Positions 57,302 to 64,000 of a stretch of 64,000 bases of DNA are shown in pieces. The first letter of the stretch is position 1; the number at the start of each line of letters is the position of its first letter. The notes beneath the pieces were generated by a model. The model saw only the letters and a program-made list of their open reading frames with translations, did not search any database and was not told the origin of the DNA. Where the stretch lies: NCBI RefSeq assembly GCF_008807075.1, contig NZ_CP035632.1, positions 1,550,001 to 1,614,000 of the forward strand, written 5' to 3'. This DNA is from Synechococcus sp. RSCCF101. GTDB lineage: Bacteria > Cyanobacteriota > Cyanobacteriia > PCC-6307 > Cyanobiaceae. The position numbers were made by a program, and so were the translations under genes.

Positions 57302-58420
57302 GTGGTCGGCTTGACGGAGTCCGGTGAATCCCTCGTCCAGCGCGCCCAGAACGCCCTCCAGGCGATCACCGACGCCGGAAGCGGCCGCAGCGCTGTCGAG
57401 CTGGGCTGGCTGCAGCAGCTGCGAGTGACCCCGCCGCGGGCCGTGGTCCGTCTCTCCCTGCCCGGCTACGCCGCCAGCCAGCGCGACCGCCTCGCCGGTG
57501 AGACCCGCGCCCGGCTCACCGCTCTCGATGGCATCGACTCGGTTCAGATCGAGCTCGGCGACCCGCCAGCCGCCGCACCGATCGGCCAGGCCGGTCATGG
57601 GCCCTCCGGCGGCCCGGCCGGGGTCCCGGCCCGACAACCGATCGAGGGCGTGGGCACGATCATCGCCGTCAGCAGCGGCAAGGGCGGCGTGGGCAAGAGC
57701 ACGGTGGCCGTGAACCTGGCCTGCGCCCTGGCGCTTCAGGGCAAGCGCGTCGGCCTGCTCGATGCCGACATCTACGGTCCCAACGCTCCCACGATGCTCG
57801 GGGTGGCGGACCGGACGCCCGAGGTGAGTGGCGGCGATGCCCAGATTCTCGAACCCATCGAGTGCTGCGGCATCGGGATGGTCTCCATGGGTCTGCTGAT
57901 CGATGACCACCAGCCGGTGATCTGGAGGGGGCCGATGCTCAACGGCATCATCCGCCAGTTCCTCTATCAGGTGAACTGGGGCCAGCGCGACGTGCTCGTT
58001 GTGGACCTGCCGCCCGGCACGGGCGATGCCCAGCTCACCCTGGCCCAGGCCGTACCGATGGCCGGCGTGGTGATCGTGACCACTCCGCAGCAGGTGTCTC
58101 TTCAGGATGCCCGCCGCGGGCTGGCCATGTTCCGCCAGCTCGGGGTGCACGTGCTCGGCGTCGTTGAGAACATGAGCAGCTTCATCCCCCCCGATCTGCC
58201 CGATCGTCGCTACCCGATCTTCGGAAGCGGAGGTGGGGCGACGCTCGCCTCGGAAGCCGGCGTACCGCTGCTGGCGCAGCTGCCGATCGAGATGCCGCTG
58301 ATGGAAGGCGGCGACCGGGGTCTGCCGGTGGTGATCGCCCAGCCGGACTCGGCGAGTGCACGGGCCTTCGCCGATCTGGCCCGCACCGTCCTGGCCGGCC
58401 GTGCCGCCGCGGCGGTCTGA
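57302..58420 (+). CDS. mrp: Mrp/ApbC-family iron-sulfur carrier ATPase
   Basis: P-loop NTPase that carries and delivers Fe-S clusters. 372 residues from GTG 57302. An N-terminal MIP18/DUF59-like domain (about 1-90) precedes the ATPase core: AVSSGKGGVGKSTVAVNLA, the switch LLDADIYGPNAPTMLG and the VVDLPPGTGDAQLTL motif. The C-terminal CxxC seen in some homologs is replaced by VVENMSSFIPPD, so the cluster ligands may differ. It is upstream of rodA. Confidence 0.93.
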   Translation: MVGLTESGESLVQRAQNALQAITDAGSGRSAVELGWLQQLRVTPPRAVVRLSLPGYAASQRDRLAGETRARLTALDGIDSVQIELGDPPAAAPIGQAGHGPSGGPAGVPARQPIEGVGTIIAVSSGKGGVGKSTVAVNLACALALQGKRVGLLDADIYGPNAPTMLGVADRTPEVSGGDAQILEPIECCGIGMVSMGLLIDDHQPVIWRGPMLNGIIRQFLYQVNWGQRDVLVVDLPPGTGDAQLTLAQAVPMAGVVIVTTPQQVSLQDARRGLAMFRQLGVHVLGVVENMSSFIPPDLPDRRYPIFGSGGGATLASEAGVPLLAQLPIEMPLMEGGDRGLPVVIAQPDSASARAFADLARTVLAGRAAAAV

Positions 58421-58442
58421 GGGCAGGGCCGGCCGCCGAACG

Positions 58443-59729
58443 ATGTACTCCCGCGCCCAGTCGCCGCCCGGGGCCCTGATCTCCAGAGGGGGCCGGCGCC
58501 AGCGCTCCCGTGGCCGGCTGGCCCGCATCGACTGGATTCTCTGGGGTGTGCCGGTCGCCATCACCCTGGTGGCTGGCGGCCTGATCGCCAGCACCCAGCG
58601 GCAGGCCGATTACGCCGACTGGTACCACCACTGGCTGACGGCCGGGGTCGGGCTGATCCTCGCCCTGCTGCTGGCCCTGGTGCCCCTGGAGCGGCTCAGG
58701 CTCCTGCTGGCGCCCGTCTACGCCGTCACCCTGGCCGGACTCGTCGCGGTGAAGGTGGCCGGCACCACGGCCCTCGGCGCCCAGCGCTGGATCAGCATCG
58801 GCGGCTTCCACGTGCAGCCCTCCGAATTCGCCAAGGTGGCCGTGATCCTGCTGCTGGCAGGGGTGCTGGCCCGCCATCCCGTCGAACGCCCGGTGGATCT
58901 CTGGCGACCGGCAGGGGTGATCGCGCTGCCGTGGCTTCTGGTGTTCCTGCAACCAGATCTGGGCAGCTCCCTGGTCTTCGGGGCCCTGCTGCTGGTGATG
59001 CTGTTCTGGTCGGGCATGCCGCTGGCCTGGGTGCTGCTGCTGCTCTCCCCCCTGCCGGCCGCGTTGCTGGCGGGCCTCCTGCCGCTGAGCCTGGTGGTCT
59101 GGATTCCTCTCTGCGGCCTGCTGGCCTGGCGGACGCTGCCCTGGAAACGGCTGGCGACGGTGCTGGTGATGCTGGTGCAGGGGGCCGTGGCGCTGCTCAC
59201 CCCCTGGCTCTGGATGAACGTGCTGCAGGACTATCAGCGCGACCGGCTGGTGCTCTTTCTCGACCCCGCCCAGGACCCTCTCGGCGGCGGCTACCACCTG
59301 CTCCAGAGCAAGGTCGGCATCGGCTCCGGCGGCCTGACGGGCATGGGGCTGCTGCAGGGCCAGCTGACCAAGCTGCAGTTCATCCCCGAGCAGCACACCG
59401 ACTTCATCTTCAGCGCCCTGGGCGAGGAAACCGGCTTCATCGGCTGCGTCCTTGTGATTCTCGGCTTCGCTCTGCTCATGTGGCGCCTCCTGCAGATCGC
59501 GGGACATGCCCGCACCGATTTCGAGTCGCTGGTGGTGGTGGGGGTTGGAGCGATGCTGATGTTCCAGGTCGTGGTGAACATCTTCATGACCATCGGTCTC
59601 GGACCGGTCACCGGCATTCCGCTTCCATGGATGAGCTACGGGCGCTCCGCCATGCTCGCCAACTTCATCGCCCTGGGGCTGTGCGGATCGGTTGCCCGCC
59701 GCGGCCGCCACCACGCCTCCTTCCGGTGA
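58443..59729 (+). CDS. rodA: Rod shape-determining protein RodA (SEDS peptidoglycan polymerase)
   Basis: A SEDS-family glycosyltransferase for peptidoglycan in cell elongation. 428 residues from ATG 58443, with about ten membrane helices. Seen: the FHVQPSEFAKVAVILLLAG signature, FLQPDLGSSLVFG, the loop ALGEETGFIGCVLVI, and PVTGIPLPWMSYG close to the end. The order of motifs is typical of RodA; FtsW is less likely because of the PLPWMSYG form. It overlaps the histidine kinase gene by 4 bases (GTGA). Confidence 0.93.
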   Translation: MYSRAQSPPGALISRGGRRQRSRGRLARIDWILWGVPVAITLVAGGLIASTQRQADYADWYHHWLTAGVGLILALLLALVPLERLRLLLAPVYAVTLAGLVAVKVAGTTALGAQRWISIGGFHVQPSEFAKVAVILLLAGVLARHPVERPVDLWRPAGVIALPWLLVFLQPDLGSSLVFGALLLVMLFWSGMPLAWVLLLLSPLPAALLAGLLPLSLVVWIPLCGLLAWRTLPWKRLATVLVMLVQGAVALLTPWLWMNVLQDYQRDRLVLFLDPAQDPLGGGYHLLQSKVGIGSGGLTGMGLLQGQLTKLQFIPEQHTDFIFSALGEETGFIGCVLVILGFALLMWRLLQIAGHARTDFESLVVVGVGAMLMFQVVVNIFMTIGLGPVTGIPLPWMSYGRSAMLANFIALGLCGSVARRGRHHASFR

Positions 59730-61111
59730 GCAGCCCGGCCACCCTGGCCCGTCTGCGGGACCTGATGGCGGAGGGGAAGCAAGAGATCCCCGGCGATGAG
59801 GACAGCGCCCGCCGCCAGTGGTGGGCGGCTCTCGGTGTCCTGCAGGACGACTATCTGATCCCCCGTCCGCCGGACAGCGGCGTCTGGCTGGCGGCGCCCC
59901 TGCCGGCTCTCTACGAACCAGAGCTGCTGGCCGCGCTGCGGGGGTGGGTGTGGACCCCATCGGATCTCAGCGACCAGTGGCCCGGAGCGAAACCGATGCT
60001 CCCCGGCGGGGCCGGCGCCACCGGCGGCGGTCTGAGGCGACTGGCCCTGCGGGACGAGGACGGCACGGATCCGGTGCTGATGCTGTTCACCAGCCGGATC
60101 CAGCTGGGACTGGCCCTGCACGGCGAACCGGGCCGCCGGGGGCTGGTGATCCGCAGTGATCCGGAAATCCTCTCGGCCGCCCTCACCCTGCTGGACTCGC
60201 GCCTCAAGGAGGACGACCCTGAGGAATCGACGCGACTGCGGGAGGCCCTGCGGGACGTGGGGGCCATGCGCAGTGACCCGGAGCTGGCGGCGGGGTTCTG
60301 GCCCAGGCTCAGCGCTCGCCTGGCCGGCATGGCCCCGAGCGTCACGCTTCAGCCCGTCCTGACGCCCGCATCCGATGACGGCGATGCGGCGCGGGCCAGG
60401 GCCGCGGAGCTTCAGCTGCTGGAGGCCCTGACCCATGAGGTGCGCACACCTCTGGCCACGATCCGCACCCTGATCCGCTCCCTGCTGCGCCGCAGCGGTC
60501 TGGATGCGGTGGTGCGGGAGCGCCTCCAGCGGATCGACGCCGAATGCAGCGAACAGATCGACCGGTTCGGGCTGATCTTCCATGCCGCGGAGCTGGAACG
60601 GAGGCCCCCCAGTCCCGCCGCCCTGGCCCGCACGGACCTCAGCAGCCTGCTGCAGCAGCTCAGTCCGGCCTGGGCCCAGCAGCTGCAGCGGCGTGACCTG
60701 ACATTCCAGCTCCTGCTGGCACCCGACCTGCCGCCGGTGCTGAGCGACGCCAGCCTGCTCGAGACCACCCTGGGAGGGCTGATGGACCGATTCAGCCGCA
60801 GCCTGCGCGCCCGCCAGCTGGTGACGCTGGAACTGAGCCCGGCCGGCGACCGGCTCAAACTGCAGCTCACGGCTCGCGATCCGAGCCCGGGACCGAGTGG
60901 AGCCTGTGCCGCGGAGTCCTCCCAGGCGAGCGCCGCGACGGTGGGCCCGGTGCTCAGCTGGAGCCCGGAAACGGGCAGTCTGCACCTGAGTCAGGAGGCG
61001 ACGCAGCGCCTCTTCCACAACCTCGGCGGCCGGCTCACCGAACGCAGCGGTCAGAGCATGGTGGTGTTCTTCCCTGTGGCCGATGAGGCCAGCGTCGATC
61101 GACTTTGTTGA
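59726..61111 (+). CDS. Sensor histidine kinase with a degenerate ATP-binding domain
   Basis: 461 residues from GTG 59726. The DHp helix is intact: [21 protein letters not shown], with the phospho-acceptor His at about residue 237. N-terminal to it is a variable region (about 1-230) with no obvious PAS or HAMP domain, so it may be cytosolic. Past the DHp the region that should hold the N box reads [20 protein letters not shown], without the invariant Asn, and no G1 DxGxG motif is seen. The kinase may be inactive or may rely on another fold. It overlaps rodA, which suggests co-expression. Confidence 0.8.
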   Translation: MSSPATLARLRDLMAEGKQEIPGDEDSARRQWWAALGVLQDDYLIPRPPDSGVWLAAPLPALYEPELLAALRGWVWTPSDLSDQWPGAKPMLPGGAGATGGGLRRLALRDEDGTDPVLMLFTSRIQLGLALHGEPGRRGLVIRSDPEILSAALTLLDSRLKEDDPEESTRLREALRDVGAMRSDPELAAGFWPRLSARLAGMAPSVTLQPVLTPASDDGDAARARAAELQLLEALTHEVRTPLATIRTLIRSLLRRSGLDAVVRERLQRIDAECSEQIDRFGLIFHAAELERRPPSPAALARTDLSSLLQQLSPAWAQQLQRRDLTFQLLLAPDLPPVLSDASLLETTLGGLMDRFSRSLRARQLVTLELSPAGDRLKLQLTARDPSPGPSGACAAESSQASAATVGPVLSWSPETGSLHLSQEATQRLFHNLGGRLTERSGQSMVVFFPVADEASVDRLC

Positions 61112-61250
61112 CGGGTGTGACGAGAGCCAACGCCGGTGCGGATGGGCCCAGAACGCAGTGCTAGCTTCCCGCCAGGCCCACCCGAGCGGCTGGTTCAGAG
61201 TTCTGATCCCGAGGGTTTCCGGTCCTTCCGTCCCCACTGCAAGCACAGCC

Positions 61251-61682
61251 ATGACAGCAACGGCGCTGAGCGGTCAACTACCCCAGTTCATCGGCAGCAC
61301 CGGTGGCCTCCTCAATTCCGCCGAGACGGAGGAGAAGTACGCCATCACCTGGACCAGCTCCTCGAGCCAGACCTTCGAGCTGCCCACGGGCGGCGCGGCG
61401 ATCATGAACCAGGGCGAGAACATCATGTACTTCGCCCGCAAGGAGCAGTGCCTGGCCCTCGGCACCCAGCTGAGGACCAAGTTCAAGCCCCGGATCGAGG
61501 ACTACAAGATCTACCGCATCTTCCCGGGTGGCGACACCGAGTATCTGCACCCCAAGGATGGCGTGTTCCCCGAGAAGGTGAACGAGGGGCGTCCCATCGT
61601 CGGGCACAATCCACGTCGCATCGGCGCCAACGCCGACCCGTCCAGCCTCAAGTTCAGCGGTCGCACCCCCTACGACAGCTGA
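61251..61682 (+). CDS. psaD: Photosystem I reaction centre subunit II (PsaD)
   Basis: The stromal-side photosystem I subunit that binds ferredoxin. 143 residues from ATG 61251. Family blocks: [60 protein letters not shown] and [18 protein letters not shown]. The length is right. Upstream in-frame codons to 61083 are not conserved. It stands alone after the histidine kinase gene, with a terminator after it. Confidence 0.98.
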   Translation: MTATALSGQLPQFIGSTGGLLNSAETEEKYAITWTSSSSQTFELPTGGAAIMNQGENIMYFARKEQCLALGTQLRTKFKPRIEDYKIYRIFPGGDTEYLHPKDGVFPEKVNEGRPIVGHNPRRIGANADPSSLKFSGRTPYDS

Positions 61683-61709
61683 CCCGGCGACCCTGAGGGC
61701 CTGGTGAGT

Positions 61710-61728
61710 GGGGCCGACGGGCCCCTTT
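61710..61728 (+). terminator. Terminator of psaD
   Basis: A 6-bp GC stem with a 4-base loop (61710-61725), followed by TTT and then GTCTT. It lies between psaD and trpE. Confidence 0.65.
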
Positions 61729-61745
61729 GTCTTGCCTGCCGTCCG

Positions 61746-63305
61746 ATGAGCTCCCCCGACCGCGCGCTGTTCCTCAAAAGGCTGACGGCGGGGGACACCT
61801 TCATCCCGATCGCCCACCGCTGGCCGGCGGATCTGGAGACGCCGCTCACCACCTGGCTGAAGGTGCGGCGCGAAGGCAGCTGCGGCGTTCTGCTGGAGTC
61901 GGTGGAGGGGGGCGAGACCCTCGGCCGCTGGAGCACGGTCGCGGTGGATCCGCTCTGGATCGCCGAAGCCCGGGGCGATGGACTGGAGCAGCGCTGGCGC
62001 GATGGACGGCGCCGCCGCCTCACGGGCAATCCCTTCGATCTGCTGCGCGAGCTCCTGGGTGCCTACCGCACCGGACCGCAGCCCGACCTGCCGGCGCTGG
62101 GCCAGCTGTTCGGCTTCTGGGGCTATGAGCTGATCCGCTGGATCGAACCGACGGTTCCGGTGCACGATCGCCCCGGGTCCGCCCCGCCCGACGGCTGCTG
62201 GATGCTCGCCGACAGTCTGCTGATCTTCGATCAGGTGAAGCGGCAGATCACGGCGGTGGCCTACGCCGATGTCAGCGACGGGCAGGATCCCGACCGGGCC
62301 TACAGCGGTGCACTGGAGCGCATCGCCACCCTGGAGCGGGCCATGCAGGCCCCCCTGCCGCCGGTGCGGCCACTGGCCTGGTCCCAGACGCCCCAGCGGC
62401 AGCCGGCCATCAGCGTCAACCGCAGCCGCGAGGATTTCGAGGCGGCGGTGCAGCAGGCGCGTGCTCACATCGCAGCCGGCGATGTGTTCCAGCTGGTGCT
62501 CAGCCAGAAGCTCAGCGCCAGCGTCAGCCACGAACCGCTGGACCTCTACCGCAGCCTGCGGATGGTGAATCCATCGCCCTACATGGCCTTCTTCGATTTC
62601 GGCTCCTGGTGCCTGATCGGATCGAGCCCCGAGGTCATGGTCAAGGCCGCGCCGGGCCCGGCAGGCGTGAAGGCCAGCCTGCGCCCCATCGCCGGCACCC
62701 GGCCGAGAGGCGCCTCCCCCGAGGAGGACGAGCGCCTGGAGGAGGATCTGCTCGCGGACCCGAAGGAACGCGCCGAGCACGTGATGCTGGTGGATCTGGG
62801 GCGCAACGACCTGGGCCGGGTCTGCCGCCCCGGCAGCGTGCGGGTGCAGGACCTGATGGTGATCGAGCGCTACTCCCACGTGATGCACATCGTGAGCGAG
62901 GTGGAGGGATGGCTCGCCGATGGCCTCGACATCTGGGACCTGCTCATGGCCTCCTTCCCCGCCGGCACCGTGAGCGGGGCACCCAAGATCCGGGCGATGC
63001 AGCTCATTCACGCCCTGGAGCCCGAGGCCCGTGGTCCCTATTCGGGGGTCTACGGCTCGGTGGATCTGGCCGGCGCCATCAACACCGCGATCACGATCCG
63101 CACGATGGTGGTTCAGCGTGACGCCCCCGGGACCTGGCGCGTGCAGGTTCAGGCGGGCGCCGGGCTGGTGGCGGATTCCAGGCCCGATGCAGAGTACGAG
63201 GAGACCCTCAACAAGGCGCGGGCCCTGCTCACATCGCTGGCCTGCCTGGCCTCCCCCGCCGGCGGCGAGCGCGCCGGCACCCCGGAGACCACCCCGACGC
63301 CATGA
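61746..63305 (+). CDS. trpE: Anthranilate synthase component I (TrpE)
   Basis: Makes anthranilate from chorismate with the glutaminase TrpG, first step of tryptophan synthesis. 519 residues from ATG 61746. Seen: the tryptophan-binding N-terminus (LLESVEGGETLGRWS), the chorismate domain (FQLVLSQKLSA, PSPYMAFFDFG, GSSPEVMVK), LRPIAGTRPRGAS, LVDLGRNDLGRVC and ASFPAGTVSGAPKIRAM. The related PabB is possible, but the N-terminal LLES element favours TrpE. It overlaps the gshA start by 4 bases. Confidence 0.94.
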   Translation: MSSPDRALFLKRLTAGDTFIPIAHRWPADLETPLTTWLKVRREGSCGVLLESVEGGETLGRWSTVAVDPLWIAEARGDGLEQRWRDGRRRRLTGNPFDLLRELLGAYRTGPQPDLPALGQLFGFWGYELIRWIEPTVPVHDRPGSAPPDGCWMLADSLLIFDQVKRQITAVAYADVSDGQDPDRAYSGALERIATLERAMQAPLPPVRPLAWSQTPQRQPAISVNRSREDFEAAVQQARAHIAAGDVFQLVLSQKLSASVSHEPLDLYRSLRMVNPSPYMAFFDFGSWCLIGSSPEVMVKAAPGPAGVKASLRPIAGTRPRGASPEEDERLEEDLLADPKERAEHVMLVDLGRNDLGRVCRPGSVRVQDLMVIERYSHVMHIVSEVEGWLADGLDIWDLLMASFPAGTVSGAPKIRAMQLIHALEPEARGPYSGVYGSVDLAGAINTAITIRTMVVQRDAPGTWRVQVQAGAGLVADSRPDAEYEETLNKARALLTSLACLASPAGGERAGTPETTPTP

Positions 63306-64000
63306 GCCCATCATTTCTGCTCAAGGGGTTCGAGGTCGAGCTCTTCACCGGGCGGGCGGATGGCACCGTCGTGGGCGTGTCCGCCGATGCGGCACGGGCT
63401 CTGAACGGGTTCGCCACCGAGCCGGATCAGCGCAATCTCGAGTACATCACCCCTCCGGACGCCGATTACCGGCGCCAGCTCCGCTGGCTGCTGGAACCGC
63501 GGCTGGCCCTCAGGCGCTGGCTGAGCGAGCGTGAGCTCACCGTTCTCCCGGGCAGCACCCTCAGCCTGGGCGACAGCAGCCGCTTCGTACGCTCCAACCC
63601 CGGCAACCCGTACCACGCCTTCATCGAGGCGACCTACGGCACGCGCGTTGTGACCGCCAGCGTCCACATCAACCTGGGCATCACGGCGATGGAGCCGCTG
63701 TTCGCCTGCTGCCGGCTGCTCCGCTGCGAGGCGGCCCTGTTTCTGGCGCTCAGCGCCAGCTCTCCCTTCCTCGACGGCCGCAGCACCGGCGCCCACTCCC
63801 AGCGCTGGCTCCAGTTCCCGCTCACCCCCGAACAGGTGCCCCTGTTCCTCGATCACGCCCACTACGTGCGCTGGCTCGAGTCGATGCTCGCCAGCGGGGC
63901 CATGCGCAACGAGCGCCATCTCTGGACCTCGGTCCGGCCGAACGGTGAGCGACGGCCCTACGACCTGAATCGGCTCGAGCTGCGCATCTGCGACCTGGTG
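63302..64000 (+). CDS. gshA: Glutamate-cysteine ligase, cyanobacterial type (cut by the right edge)
   Basis: First step of glutathione synthesis: joins glutamate and cysteine. 233 residues are visible from ATG 63302, starting MSPSFLLKGFEVELFTG, with RNLEYITPPDADYRRQL, the PGSTLSLGDSSRFVRSNPGN block and HINLGI, features of the cyanobacterial GCS family. The C-terminus lies outside the window. It is coupled to trpE by an ATGA overlap. Confidence 0.9.
   Translation, partial: MSPSFLLKGFEVELFTGRADGTVVGVSADAARALNGFATEPDQRNLEYITPPDADYRRQLRWLLEPRLALRRWLSERELTVLPGSTLSLGDSSRFVRSNPGNPYHAFIEATYGTRVVTASVHINLGITAMEPLFACCRLLRCEAALFLALSASSPFLDGRSTGAHSQRWLQFPLTPEQVPLFLDHAHYVRWLESMLASGAMRNERHLWTSVRPNGERRPYDLNRLELRICDLV

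Overview
The window is a dense, high-GC chromosome segment from a unicellular picocyanobacterium. It carries photosystem I genes (psaE, psaD), photosystem II genes (psbB, psbT, psbM), cytochrome b6f genes (petB, petD), the cyanobacterial pantothenate synthetase/cytidylate kinase fusion, a cyanobacterial-type glutamate-cysteine ligase, and a phycobilisome rod cluster with phycocyanin only (no phycoerythrin genes). That combination suggests a phycocyanin-rich Synechococcus/Cyanobium-type lineage. This is inference from gene content; no database search was possible. No insertion sequence, prophage or CRISPR array was seen.

Layout. 1-6.2 kb: recQ (cut by the left edge), a frameshifted conserved gene, psaE, mutM, and the methionine-salvage genes mtnA, mtnB and mtnC. 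6.3-11.9 kb: a complete rRNA operon on the minus strand (16S, tRNA-Ile, tRNA-Ala, 23S, 5S), then about 950 bp without genes. 12.6-20.4 kb: a neutral invertase (frameshifted), petBD, a carboxyl-terminal protease, an HD hydrolase, minCDE, a LuxR-type HTH protein and tRNA-Thr. 20.5-25.4 kb: minus-strand tsaC-like, prmC and dprA genes, a thioesterase, a universal stress protein, psbM and a 2Fe-2S ferredoxin. 25.7-33.8 kb: psbB, psbT, nrdR, rps1, a HAD phosphatase, metK, a sugar kinase, small proteins, comF and tRNA-Phe.

33.8-46.0 kb is the phycobilisome rod region. It holds a small unknown gene, cpcT, a CpcL-type rod linker with a hydrophobic C-terminus, then cpcC1-cpcD / cpcBA / cpcC2 / cpcBA / cpcC3 / cpcBA / cpcE-cpcF and a low-molecular-weight tyrosine phosphatase. 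The three cpcBA copies encode identical proteins and appear identical in DNA. The three CpcC linkers between them are clearly different. Copy 2 shares its upstream flank with copy 3 and its downstream flank with copy 1, which points to tandem duplication followed by homogenisation. Together these genes supply alpha and beta phycocyanin, the lyases that attach bilin (CpcT for beta Cys153, CpcE/F for alpha Cys84), rod linkers, a rod cap and a probable membrane-bound rod linker.

46.0-64.0 kb: panC-cmk, rlpA-like, purM (frameshifted), conserved unknowns, an aldo/keto reductase, tRNA-Cys, an LpxB-related protein, an RNase D-like exonuclease, a CCB2/CCB4-like assembly factor (frameshifted), hemF, an Mrp-type ATPase, rodA, a histidine kinase with a degenerate ATP-binding domain, psaD, trpE and gshA (cut by the right edge).

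Four genes each appear to lack one base in a G/C run of six or seven bases, including the normally essential purM. Sequencing or assembly undercalls are the likeliest cause, so these genes are probably intact in the organism.
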